Of a stretch of 64,000 nt of DNA, positions 52,166 to 61,834 are shown piece by piece; the first letter of the stretch is position 1, and every line of letters begins with the position of its first letter. The stretch is taken from the NCBI RefSeq assembly GCF_014205135.1, contig NZ_JACHMY010000001.1, positions 3,410,001 to 3,474,000 of the forward strand. Reading direction: 5' to 3'. The DNA is from Kribbella italica. GTDB taxonomy: Bacteria; Actinomycetota; Actinomycetes; Propionibacteriales; Kribbellaceae. The position numbers and the translations under genes are program-made. The notes below the pieces were generated by a model. That model made no database searches. It was not told the origin of the DNA and was given only the letters and a program-made list of their open reading frames with translations.

Positions 52166-53055
52166 GGGGTGTTGGGGTGGTCGAGCGGCGGCGGGTTGTG
52201 GTGGATGGGCCTTCTAACTTGGGGTTGCGGCCGCCTAAGGACGGGACTGTGCCGGGGTGTTACAAGTTGGCGGGGGCGTTGCGGGATCTGGGGTTTGTGG
52301 GGCGGATCGGGGCGGGGGACGGTGGGTGTGTGACGCCGCCTCGGTACGACCGGCGGGACTGGAAGCCTGGGGACGGGGTTTTCAACGCGGTCGCGATGGC
52401 GGAGTACAGCTTGCGGGTGGCTGAGCGGGTGGGGCGGTTGGTTGATGAGGGCAACTTTGTGGTGCTGCTGGGTGGGGAGTGCAGCAACCTGCTCGGGCCC
52501 GCGGTGGCGTTGCGGCGGCGGGGGCGGTTCGGGGTGGTTTATCTCGATGGGCACTCGGACTTCCGGACGGTGGAGAACTCGCCGTACGTCGGGGCTGCGG
52601 GCGGGGAGGCGTTGGCGTTGGTGACTGGGCGGGGGCAGAGCGATCTGACCGATCTCGACGGGCTGTCGCCGTACGTGCGGGACGAGGATGCGGCGCTGCT
52701 GGGGATTCGGGAGGACGACACGGACATCGCGGAACTGCGGGAGGTGGGGATTGCCACCTGGCGGGCGGCGGAGATCGATGCGGCGGCGCCGGGGAAGGTG
52801 CTGGAGCGGATGGAGGCGCTCGACGGGTTCTGGGTGCATCTGGATGTGGACATCCTCGACGCGGCGGTGATGCCGGCGGTGGACAGTCCGGATCCGGGCG
52901 GGATTCAGCACGATCAGCTGCGGGAGCTGCTGCGGCCGCTGCTCGCGTCGGAGAAGTGCGTGGGGATCGACATCGGAATCTTCGACCCGGATCTGGACCC
53001 GGACGGGAAGTACGCCGCCGAGCTGACGGACACGCTGGTGGCTGCGCTGACCTGA
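52159..53055 (+). CDS. Arginase/agmatinase-fold protein with altered metal site
   Basis: 298 aa of the ureohydrolase superfamily. Of the metal motifs, GxSxD is present as VVYLDGHSDFRT and DxDxxD as WVHLDVDILDAAVMP, but the first motif GGDH reads VVLLGGECSNLLG, so the usual first His ligand is Cys. Activity may differ from a guanidino hydrolase. The true start could be a later GTG, since the 5' end overlaps the inverted repeat. Codons are strongly G-ending, like the phosphotransferase at 17.7 kb. Isolated gene, no amino-acid operon around it. Confidence 0.82.
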   Translation: MVRGVGVVERRRVVVDGPSNLGLRPPKDGTVPGCYKLAGALRDLGFVGRIGAGDGGCVTPPRYDRRDWKPGDGVFNAVAMAEYSLRVAERVGRLVDEGNFVVLLGGECSNLLGPAVALRRRGRFGVVYLDGHSDFRTVENSPYVGAAGGEALALVTGRGQSDLTDLDGLSPYVRDEDAALLGIREDDTDIAELREVGIATWRAAEIDAAAPGKVLERMEALDGFWVHLDVDILDAAVMPAVDSPDPGGIQHDQLRELLRPLLASEKCVGIDIGIFDPDLDPDGKYAAELTDTLVAALT

Positions 53056-53399
53056 GGTGCACTTGAGAGAAGAAGGCCCCACCCGGGCCGCCATGCGCGG
53101 GTGGGGCCGACAGTGGCGAGCCGAGAACTCGCTACTGCTCGACCGGGGGCTGCAGCCACCTGACAGCTGCCGCCGGTCGAGGACCGGTCAGCTGACCGAG
53201 GTCAGCCGGACCAGGGTTCGGGATCTTCAGCACTCGTTCTGCCCGGAGACCGTCGTCGCCACCGGGGTTCTGAGGCTGGAGATGCGGCCGTTGAGGTCAG
53301 CTGTGGCTGAGCTTGCAGCGGCCGGAGGACAGGGACGTAGACGTCGCCGTCGTTGATCAACTGAAGGACGCCGGACGTAGACGTCGCCGGGGTCGTCGA
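53056..53399. other. Non-coding gap between convergent genes
   Basis: 344 bp with no gene. It holds the hairpin at 53075-53108 and, next to the minus-strand gene, extra copies of that gene's 3' end. The rest (53110-53320) shows nothing beyond a few GGTCAGCNG words. Confidence 0.55.
53075..53108. terminator. Hairpin after the arginase-like gene
   Basis: Perfect 11-bp stem GGCCCCACCCG / CGGGTGGGGCC. On the plus strand no T-run follows; on the minus strand TTCTTCTCTC follows, so it may serve transcription from both sides. Confidence 0.55.
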
Positions 53400-53435
53400 T
53401 CAGCTGAAGGAGACTGGGATGTAGACGTCGGCGGT
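53333..53435. repeat. Three copies of a 3'-end segment
   Basis: The word GGAYGTAGACGTCGSCG, followed by a TGATCARCTGAAGG word in the first two, starts at 53333, 53373 and 53418 (40- and 45-bp spacing). The copy at 53418 is the coding 3' end and stop of the minus-strand secreted-protein gene; the other two lie beyond its stop codon. Confidence 0.7.
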
Positions 53436-53906
53436 GCGGTCGTTTGGCGCGAAGTGGTCGCGGCGGGAGACGATCGCGCAGGTGAGGTCGGGGTCGCTGC
53501 AGTCGAGGCCGCTGTTGATCTCGGCGATCCGGATCTGGGCGGTGAAGGTGCCGTTGGTGGCGATCGGGTACGACGCGCTGCCGCCGAGTGGGCTGTTGGT
53601 GACCCAGGCGGACGGGCCGACGGTCGTGCCGCCCTGGCCGTCGCCGCCGGCGCATGGGCTCGGCTTGGTGCCGTAGCTGTAGTCGGACGGCACCGCGCAC
53701 AGGGCGACGTAGTACCCCTGGCTCGCGCTGTACCCGCTGCCGGTGACGGTGATCGTCTCGCCGGCCGCGGCCAGGCTGGTCGCGTTCGACGCGTTCAGGG
53801 TCTTGCCGAGGTTGCTCGCGCTGCCGGGGGCGGCGTGGGCGGGAGTGACCAGACCGGCGGCCAGCGCGGTGGCGGCGGCGACAGTCAGGACGGTACGACG
53901 GATCAT
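53400..53906 (-). CDS. Secreted iron-regulated protein, neocarzinostatin-like fold
   Basis: 168 aa with a clear signal peptide (MIRRTVLTVAAATALAAGLV, cleavage near AHAAPG). The mature part is an all-beta domain: AAGETITVTGSGYSASQGYY, VALCAVPSDYS, LDCSDPDLTCAIVSRRDHFA and DVYIPVSF, with two probable disulfides. The pattern resembles the neocarzinostatin/HtaA-side immunoglobulin-like secreted proteins of actinobacteria. An IdeR box 25 bp upstream shows iron control, so a role in iron or heme acquisition is possible. No transporter gene is adjacent. Confidence 0.75.
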   Translation of the reverse strand: MIRRTVLTVAAATALAAGLVTPAHAAPGSASNLGKTLNASNATSLAAAGETITVTGSGYSASQGYYVALCAVPSDYSYGTKPSPCAGGDGQGGTTVGPSAWVTNSPLGGSASYPIATNGTFTAQIRIAEINSGLDCSDPDLTCAIVSRRDHFAPNDRTADVYIPVSFS

Positions 53907-53930
53907 CGGGCGGCATCCTCTCGTCTGAAC

Positions 53931-53949
53931 TTAGGTTAGGTTTACCTAA
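53931..53949 (-). promoter_or_regulatory. IdeR/DtxR iron box
   Basis: TTAGGTTAGGTTTACCTAA matches the 19-bp IdeR/DmdR consensus TWAGGTTAGSCTWACCTWA at all but one position. It lies 25-43 bp upstream of the secreted-protein start, over the probable promoter. A weaker half site (TTACCTAACC) follows at 53971. Expected effect: repression when iron is plentiful. Confidence 0.8.
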
Positions 53950-53993
53950 GTAGCGCGCTCAGACTAAGAGTTACCTAACCTCGAAAGCCAGCC

Positions 53994-55256
53994 TCATTCC
54001 CAGACCGCGGGCAGCCCGTGCGGCGCCGCGTGACCGAGAACACGCCGTACGCCGCCCGGCCAGGTCCGCAGGACGATCAGGAACTCGTACGGCGCGCCGG
54101 GCGTACGGCGCATCGGCTCGAGGCACAGGCGCGCCAGCGGAGTCGATGCCGTCGCCCGCTCCCCCAGCGCCGCGATCGCCGCGTCGGCGGCGGTCTGGTC
54201 GGCTGGGGTCAGGTACTGCCACATCACCGAGTGCCAGACGACTGTGACGTGTCCCTCGGACAGTTCGAGGTTGCGGAGGAAGGAGACGGCGTCCTCGCGG
54301 TGTACGTCGGCCGGTACTGCGCGGGCGATCTCGAGTGCGCCGCGCAGGCGGTTGAGGCGGTCGGTCATGTCCGGCCAGACGTACGACGTGAGTGTCAGGG
54401 CGCCGTCGGGGGTCAGCGGGTTCACCGGGCTGATGTCGCTGCCGACGCGCTCGGCGATGCGGAGGTCGGGTGCGGGGATCATCGGGCGGCCGGACCAGGC
54501 GTCGGTGAAGACGACTGGGCTGTTGGGAGCGCCGAAGACGAGGGTTTGGGCAGGGACCGACTCGTCCGACGGAGTGTTTGGGGTGGTGCTGACTTGGGAG
54601 GTGGTGAGGTCGGCACCCGAGGCGGTGGGGGCGGCCAGTGAGGTCCTCGGGTCGGCACCCGAGGCGGTGGTGCCGACTTGGGAGGTGGTCAGGCCGGCAC
54701 CCGGGGTGGCCGGAGAGGCCGCCGGGTCGGCCCCCGAGGCGGTGGTGCCGACTTGGGAGGCGTCCACGGCAGCCTCGTAGCGGAAGCAGTCCGCGCGCAG
54801 GTTCAGCCCGCCGCTGGCCCCGATCTCGAACAGCCGGACCGGTAGCGGCACCACCTCGTGCAGCCGCAGCAGACCGCCGTACAGCGCAGTGGCTCGGCCG
54901 ACCTCGTTCGTCTGCGGGGCCTGGCCCAGCAGGTTCTGCAGCTCGGCGCCACGCGACTGCAGCACCTGCTCGAACGCCTCCCACCCGAGCACCGGGTCCC
55001 ACTCACCACCGGTGCTTGGGTAGAACACCGCGAGTTCCGGCGCCTCCCCGGCGAGCACCAGCCGGTGCACCGAGCCCAGCAGGCGCAGTGCGAGTGCCGA
55101 CGGGCCTGGGTCCTGCTCGTGCCCGGCAAGCACTCGGGTGGTGACTCCGCCGAGCTCGTAGTCGTCCACGAGCCGGCGGAGCAGGTCGGCGTACAGCGGC
55201 GAGCCCAGTTCTTCACATGCGATCGCCTGCAGCTGAAAGGCTTCTACGACATCCAC
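53994..55256 (-). CDS. DUF2332 family protein with in-frame repeat insertion
   Basis: 420 aa, about 65 longer than I would expect for the family. DUF2332 segments include QAIACEELGSPLYADLLRRL, RLFEIGASGGLNLRADCFRY, then after the insertion FTDAWSGRPMIPAPDLRIAER, ERVGSDISPVNP and VTVVWHSVMWQYL. Residues about 165-230 are two repeats of a 25-28 aa SQVGTTASGADP unit plus a third partial one, rich in Ala/Ser/Thr/Pro. The family may be methyltransferase-like (EIGASGGLN), but function is unknown. It is 10 bp downstream of glnD on the same strand. Confidence 0.82.
   Translation of the reverse strand: MDVVEAFQLQAIACEELGSPLYADLLRRLVDDYELGGVTTRVLAGHEQDPGPSALALRLLGSVHRLVLAGEAPELAVFYPSTGGEWDPVLGWEAFEQVLQSRGAELQNLLGQAPQTNEVGRATALYGGLLRLHEVVPLPVRLFEIGASGGLNLRADCFRYEAAVDASQVGTTASGADPAASPATPGAGLTTSQVGTTASGADPRTSLAAPTASGADLTTSQVSTTPNTPSDESVPAQTLVFGAPNSPVVFTDAWSGRPMIPAPDLRIAERVGSDISPVNPLTPDGALTLTSYVWPDMTDRLNRLRGALEIARAVPADVHREDAVSFLRNLELSEGHVTVVWHSVMWQYLTPADQTAADAAIAALGERATASTPLARLCLEPMRRTPGAPYEFLIVLRTWPGGVRRVLGHAAPHGLPAVWE
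54567..54764. repeat. Coding tandem repeat inside the DUF2332 gene
   Basis: 75-84 bp units containing GAGGCGGTGGTGCCGACTTG and GGTCGGCACCCGAGG. All units keep the reading frame and are free of stops. Confidence 0.7.
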
Positions 55257-55266
55257 ACCGACGACA

Positions 55267-57525
55267 CTAAGAGGTCAGGCGATCCAAGACCGTCTTGGCG
55301 GTCACCCGCGCGTCCTCGTCCTCCAGCGGCGAGCCGTGCGAATCGGTCAGGTAGAACACGTCGACGCACTCCGCGCCCAGCGTCCCGACATGGGCGGACC
55401 GGATGTCCGCACCGGTCGCAGCGATCGCCGCGGTCACGTCGTAGAGCAACCCGGGCCGGTCGTGCGCCCGCACCTGCAGCACAGTCGCCGTCTCAGAGGC
55501 CCCCGGCAACAAGTCGACGCGGGCGGCCGGGCCCTTCCGCGCAGAGGAGTCCCGCGCCGCCAACCGCCGTACGAGGTCGCTCTTGTCACGCAGAGCCACA
55601 GCCAGCCGGTCCCGCAGCCGCACCGGATCCGGCGCCGACCCAGCCACCGTCCACGACGAGATGCCAAGGCCCTCTACCGAGGTGATCACGGCAGACCGCA
55701 CAGCAAGCCGCTCCACAGCCAGTACGGCGGCAACCGTCGACAACGTCCCCACCTGGTCCGGCACGGCCACGTTGACCCGCAGGTCCCCGTGGTACTCCGA
55801 CACCGTCACGCCCAGCCGGCCCACACCGACCACCTGATGCAGCTCCGGCGTCGGCAACGGCGGCGCCTCGTTCCACAAACCTGACCCACCACCGGACAGC
55901 TCACCACGCACCCGCCGGGCCAGCTCCCCCACCAGCCGCAGCCGCCAAGGCGACGACGCTGCAGGCCCAGCAGCCCGGGCGTCGGCGTACGTGAGCGCCT
56001 CCAGCAGATCCAGCGTCTCCGTGTCGCCGACGATCCCCGCGACGAGGTCCACTGTCATCGGGTCGTCCAGATCCCGCCGCGTCGCGACCTGCGCGAGCAT
56101 CAGGTGCTGCCGGACCAGCAGCGTGATCGTGTCGGAGTCGGCCTCGCTGAAGCCCAGCCGGCGCGCCACGACCGCGGCAATAGCGGCACCGGTCACGCTG
56201 TGGTCGCCCTCGACCGCCTTGCCCAGGTCATGGATCAGCGCGGCGACCAGCAGCAGGTCCGGACGCCGTACGTCGCGCACCATCGACGACGCCTCGACAC
56301 AGGTCTCCAGCAGGTGCCGGTCGACCGTGTAGCGGTGGATGGCCGACTGCGGCGGCCGGAAGCGCACGCTGTCCCACTCCGGCAACAGCCGCGAGATGTA
56401 GCCGGTCTGGTCCATCGTCTCCCAGACCTCGAGCAGCCCCTGCCCGGCACCCAGCAGCGCGCAGAACAGCCGCCGGGCCTCTCCCGGCCAGGGATCTGGC
56501 AGCTCAGCAGCAGTCGCCGTCAGCCGTGCAGCGACAGAAGGCGACAGCACCAGCTCCCTGTCGGCAGCAACGGCAGCAGCCCGCAGTCCGAGTGCAGGGT
56601 CCCGCTCCGGCCGGGCATCCGGCATCAGCACGACCTCACCCTCGTGCTGCCCGACCCCCTCGTCCAGTGCGAGCAGCAACGGCCCACCAGTACGACGACG
56701 CCGCGAGCGAGGCGGTCTGGTCACCAGGCTCTCGATCCGCCGCCAGGACACGTCGCACACGTGCGCCAGCGTCCGCCCGGTCGAGTAGACGTGCCGCAGC
56801 AACGCGTCGCGCCCGGAAAGCCCAAGCCCTGCAGCAACTTCACCAGTCACGTCAGCAACCAACCGGTCAGTTGCGCGACCCGCAACAGCATGCAGCTCGT
56901 CTCGCACGTCCAGCAGGTCCAGGCGAGCCCGCTCGACCACCGGGTGCGGTACGTCGACCAGCCAGGACGCCACCAGCGCACGCAGCACCACCGCGTCCCG
57001 CAGCCCGCCGTACGCCTCCTTCAAGTCCGGCTCAGCCAGGTGCGCGAGCTCCCCGACCGTCCCGGCCCGGTCCCGGCACGCCTGAGCCAAAGCAGGCAAG
57101 CGATCTCGCGCCGTACGACGCCAGTCCGCCATCAGCACCGACCGCAGCTGCAGGGTGAGGTGCGAGTCCCCAGCAACGTGCCGCGCGTCCAGCAGCCCCA
57201 GCGCAACCCGTACGTCGTCAGCCGCTGCCTTCCGCGCCTCGTCCAGCGTGCGCACGCTGTGGTCCAGCCTGGTCCGCGAGTCCCACAGCGGGTACCAGAT
57301 CTGTGCGGCGAGCTCGTCCACCCGTGGGTACCCCTCGACGTGCACGAGCATCACGTCGAGATCGCTGTACGGCGACAGCTCCTCCCGGCCGTAGCCGCCG
57401 ACGGCGACCAGCGCGACGCCCTCGGTGGGCACACCGAGGGCGTCACAGGCTTTCGAGAGGAGCAGGTACAGCAGCGCGTCGGCCTCCTCGGCCCGCGCGC
57501 GCCGCTGAGCTGCCCGGTCCACCAT
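55267..57525 (-). CDS. glnD: [Protein-PII] nucleotidyltransferase / nucleotidylyl-removing enzyme GlnD
   Basis: 752 aa sensor of glutamine. Nucleotidyltransferase domain near residues 30-180 with VAVGGYGREELSPYSDLDVM; HD domain about 425-530 with ALIHDLGKAVEGDHS; two ACT domains in the last 190 residues (VAVPDQVGTLSTVAAVLAVE; VRAHDRPGLLYDVTAAIAA). In actinobacteria the homologue adenylylates PII. The start ATG follows the glnB stop directly (TAGATG). Third gene of the amtB-glnB-glnD operon. Confidence 0.95.
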   Translation of the reverse strand: MVDRAAQRRARAEEADALLYLLLSKACDALGVPTEGVALVAVGGYGREELSPYSDLDVMLVHVEGYPRVDELAAQIWYPLWDSRTRLDHSVRTLDEARKAAADDVRVALGLLDARHVAGDSHLTLQLRSVLMADWRRTARDRLPALAQACRDRAGTVGELAHLAEPDLKEAYGGLRDAVVLRALVASWLVDVPHPVVERARLDLLDVRDELHAVAGRATDRLVADVTGEVAAGLGLSGRDALLRHVYSTGRTLAHVCDVSWRRIESLVTRPPRSRRRRTGGPLLLALDEGVGQHEGEVVLMPDARPERDPALGLRAAAVAADRELVLSPSVAARLTATAAELPDPWPGEARRLFCALLGAGQGLLEVWETMDQTGYISRLLPEWDSVRFRPPQSAIHRYTVDRHLLETCVEASSMVRDVRRPDLLLVAALIHDLGKAVEGDHSVTGAAIAAVVARRLGFSEADSDTITLLVRQHLMLAQVATRRDLDDPMTVDLVAGIVGDTETLDLLEALTYADARAAGPAASSPWRLRLVGELARRVRGELSGGGSGLWNEAPPLPTPELHQVVGVGRLGVTVSEYHGDLRVNVAVPDQVGTLSTVAAVLAVERLAVRSAVITSVEGLGISSWTVAGSAPDPVRLRDRLAVALRDKSDLVRRLAARDSSARKGPAARVDLLPGASETATVLQVRAHDRPGLLYDVTAAIAATGADIRSAHVGTLGAECVDVFYLTDSHGSPLEDEDARVTAKTVLDRLTS

Positions 57526-59216
<1,691 letters not shown>

Positions 59217-59326
59217 CAACGTCATCCCTTCCATCGATCTGGGGGTGGCCCGCGTCCTCATCGAGGAGTTCTCCACAACGCCGGGAAGCCCACGCGTGGC
59301 CACACCGCAAACGGTGTCGGCGCGCC

Positions 59327-59364
59327 GTTTCAGCCGATCGGTCCGGATGTTTCAGGCATGTGAC
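59327..59364 (-). promoter_or_regulatory. GlnR box upstream of amtB
   Basis: Read on the minus strand: GTCAC-N6-GAAAC-N6-ACCGA-N6-GAAAC. It has the exact a-site/b-site spacing of the actinobacterial GlnR consensus GTnAC-N6-GAAAC repeated twice; only the second GTnAC is degenerate. It lies 111-148 bp upstream of the amtB start, as expected for activation under nitrogen limitation. Confidence 0.75.
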
Positions 59365-59377
59365 AAAGCGGTCGGTC

Positions 59378-59398
59378 AGGTGACATCCAGGTGACATC
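59378..59398. promoter_or_regulatory. Two direct AGGTGACATC repeats
   Basis: AGGTGACATC at 59378-59387 and 59389-59398, one helical turn apart, between the GlnR box and the TetR gene. Could bind the TetR protein or another regulator of this divergent region. Confidence 0.35.
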
Positions 59399-59477
59399 GA
59401 GTCATGTGTGGCACTCTGGCCTCATCACACGGGTCGCAGCCGCGCCACTGCGCCCGTCTTAGCTGGGGACACAACCG

Positions 59478-60074
59478 ATGGGAACCAACAGCGGGGAAAA
59501 ACCACGCCGGGGCCGGCCACGGGACCCGGACGCCGAACCGAGGATTCGGCGGTACGCCGTCCAGCTGCTGCTGGAGCGCGGCTTCGACGGCATGACCGTC
59601 GACGACGTCGCCGAGGCGGCCGGGGTCGGCAAAGCGACCATCTACCGGCGCTGGGCCAGCAAGGAACAGCTGGCCAACGACGCGCTGGCCGACCTGTTCG
59701 ACATCGAGATCCCGGACGCGGACACCGGTTCGATCGCGGGCGACCTGCGCCAGGTCTACCGCGACGCACTGGCCTTCGTGAACAGCGCCGACGGAGTGGC
59801 CCTGGTCCGGCTCGCTGTCACCGAACTGAACCGCGGCGAGCCGTTCGCGGTGTTCTACCGGGCCTTCCTCGAACGCCGCGTCGACCAGACCGAGGCGGCG
59901 CTCAAACGGGCCCGGGCCCGCGGCGAGCGCGTCCGGGAGGACGCCGATCCGGTGCTGATGGTGCAGTGGCTCGCCGGAGTACTGATTCTCCGCGCGATGA
60001 CCAGGGAGCCGATGCCTCGCGTCGAGGACACCGACCACCTGGTGCAGATGACGCTGCGCTGCATCCTGGAGTAG
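59478..60074 (+). CDS. TetR family transcriptional regulator
   Basis: 198 aa. DNA-binding domain residues about 20-65: YAVQLLLERGFDGMTVDDVA, EAAGVGKATIYRRWASKEQL. The C-terminal ligand domain has no close signature. Divergent from amtB with a 260-bp shared region; no obvious target beside it. N-terminal basic PRRGRPRDPD is common for the family. Confidence 0.9.
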   Translation: MGTNSGEKPRRGRPRDPDAEPRIRRYAVQLLLERGFDGMTVDDVAEAAGVGKATIYRRWASKEQLANDALADLFDIEIPDADTGSIAGDLRQVYRDALAFVNSADGVALVRLAVTELNRGEPFAVFYRAFLERRVDQTEAALKRARARGERVREDADPVLMVQWLAGVLILRAMTREPMPRVEDTDHLVQMTLRCILE

Positions 60075-60086
60075 CCCGTACGCCGG

Positions 60087-60120
60087 CCCGCCGTTCCCCC
60101 TTGCAGGGCAGGGCGGCGGG
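60087..60120. terminator. Hairpin between convergent genes
   Basis: CCCGCCG / CGGCGGG stem around a C/G-rich loop, between the TetR gene and the convergent membrane protein gene. Confidence 0.45.
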
Positions 60121-61359
60121 TCAGCTGTGCAGTCCGGGGCCGACGGCAACGGCAGACACCTTCAGCTCGGCCACTCGCCGGACCTGGCCGGTCTCCAGGT
60201 TCCAGGCCAGCATCCAGTTGGTCACCCGGAACAGCACGGTCTCACTGTCGTACCAGCCGAGTACGGCGCAGCAGTCGCGCTCCCGTACCGCGTCAGGCGT
60301 CGGCGGCCCGGTCGGTGGCGGCGTGGCCGGCGGGGTCTCCCCCAGCACCATCAGCCGGCTCGGCTGACTGTCCACCGCGGAGATGGCGGCAACCACTTGC
60401 GGGCGCGAGGCAACCGTCCGTACCTGCGGCAGCTCGGCCGCCACGAACACCCGGGCCGCCACGTTGCCGCTGGTGAAGGTCTGCCCCGCCCAGCTCTGCA
60501 CCGGAAGCTGCACCGTGCTGTCGACCGCCCAGCCCCGCCGCATGTACCGCATCAGCCCCACCTGCGTCGTCACTCCGTCCAGCCGGTACGGCGCGGTGCC
60601 GGCGTCCGGGTCGACGCTCGCCTGGACCGTGACGATCTCCTGACCGTTGGTCGACACCCGGTAGGTGCTCCGCGGGCCGCTCGCCAGGAGGCGCTCGCTG
60701 TCCCCGAGCCAGGACACGCTGCGGATGTCCTGGTTCGGCAGCGGGATCCGCCGGACGGTCGCACGGGTCGAGTCGAGGACCACCACAGCACCCCGCTGGG
60801 GGAAGGCCACCAGCCGGCCACTGGGAGCGACCGCACCGGTACTGAGAGGTGCGCCTGTGGCTATCGGGGCCAGATCGACGTCCGCCTCGGACCAGCTCGC
60901 CGTACTCGCCAGCAGCAGCGGCCGGAAGGTGTCGCCGTTGCGTGAGAGCACCACAGCGGCGATCTCGTCGACCGGCCGCTCGGCGAGCGGCGACGGGTTG
61001 TCCGGGTACTCCAGCTCACCACCCATCGGCGTGATCACCCGGTTGAGCCACGCCTCGCTACCGGCCTGCGGCGCGACCCAGAAGTCCATGCCGGCGATCT
61101 GACCGGCCGGTGGCACGTACCCCGGCGGATGGGTCGGTACGTCGTCCGGCGGCTTCAGACCGAACGACGACCCGTTGGCCGCCACCAGGGCACCGGCGAC
61201 AGCCATCACCAGTACGACGATGACGGCGACGATCACCTGGCTACGACGCCTCTTGCGCCGGATCGACAGGCCGCCGGCCCAGGCCGCGTCGGCCAGGTCC
61301 GGCTCGGGTACGCCGCCGATCGCCTGCTCCAGCAGGGGTCCGACGTCTTCGCGCCTCAT
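60121..61359 (-). CDS. Membrane-anchored partner of the ECF-like sigma factor
   Basis: 412 aa. N-terminal cytoplasmic stretch MRREDVGPLLEQAIGGVPEP, basic RRKRRRSQ, one membrane helix (VIVAVIVVLVMAVAGALVAA, about residues 43-62), then a large outside domain whose repeated short beta-like segments (LLASGPRSTYRVSTNGQEIV, GRLVAFPQRGAVVVLDST) suggest a propeller. Overlaps the sigma gene by 4 bp. The layout is that of an anti-sigma or sensor protein, although no ZAS or RsiW motif is seen. Start ATG at 61359; the longer frame lies in the sigma gene. Confidence 0.72.
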   Translation of the reverse strand: MRREDVGPLLEQAIGGVPEPDLADAAWAGGLSIRRKRRRSQVIVAVIVVLVMAVAGALVAANGSSFGLKPPDDVPTHPPGYVPPAGQIAGMDFWVAPQAGSEAWLNRVITPMGGELEYPDNPSPLAERPVDEIAAVVLSRNGDTFRPLLLASTASWSEADVDLAPIATGAPLSTGAVAPSGRLVAFPQRGAVVVLDSTRATVRRIPLPNQDIRSVSWLGDSERLLASGPRSTYRVSTNGQEIVTVQASVDPDAGTAPYRLDGVTTQVGLMRYMRRGWAVDSTVQLPVQSWAGQTFTSGNVAARVFVAAELPQVRTVASRPQVVAAISAVDSQPSRLMVLGETPPATPPPTGPPTPDAVRERDCCAVLGWYDSETVLFRVTNWMLAWNLETGQVRRVAELKVSAVAVGPGLHS

Positions 61360-61808
61360 CGCCGCTCCGCCGGGTTCCGCCAGTCGCCCAGGCCCAGCCC
61401 GGTACGGAACCGGCTGAGCGCCGTCTGGCCGTGCCCGTGCACGGCGGTGTGCGACAGGTTGAGCAGATCGCCGATCTCGAACTCGGTCAGCTCCTCGTAG
61501 TGCAGCAAGACGAACACAGTCCGCTGGACGGGGGTCAGCTCGGCCAGCGCCACCAGTGTGGTGTCGTCGCCGGGCGGCGCGACCTTCAGACGGCGCCAGC
61601 GCGACAGCGCCGGCTGGTAGAGCAGGCGCTGGACGAACACGTCCGGGTCGTCCGGCCGGCCCCACACCAGCGCCAGGCGGCTGAAGGCGTGCAGCAGCAG
61701 TTCTTCAGCCCGCGCCTGGTCGCCGTAGACGAGGGCGGCGGTTCGGAGCCACCTGCCCTGCCGCGCATCGACGTACGAGGCGAAATCGGGGTCGATCGAG
61801 TCGCGCAT
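61356..61808 (-). CDS. SigE-family (ECF-like) RNA polymerase sigma factor
   Basis: 150 aa small sigma-70 factor. Region 2: DFASYVDARQGRWLRTAALV and AEELLLHAFSRLALVWGR. Region 4: LAELTPVQRTVFVLLHYEELTE, FEIGDLLNLSHTAVHGHGQTAL with the recognition helix. Similar to the short SigE-type group (SigJ/SACE-like) common in actinomycetes, usually followed, as here, by a membrane protein gene with coupled translation. Confidence 0.85.
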   Translation of the reverse strand: MRDSIDPDFASYVDARQGRWLRTAALVYGDQARAEELLLHAFSRLALVWGRPDDPDVFVQRLLYQPALSRWRRLKVAPPGDDTTLVALAELTPVQRTVFVLLHYEELTEFEIGDLLNLSHTAVHGHGQTALSRFRTGLGLGDWRNPAERR

Positions 61809-61834
61809 CCACCCTCCCGCCCCTATTCAACTCC

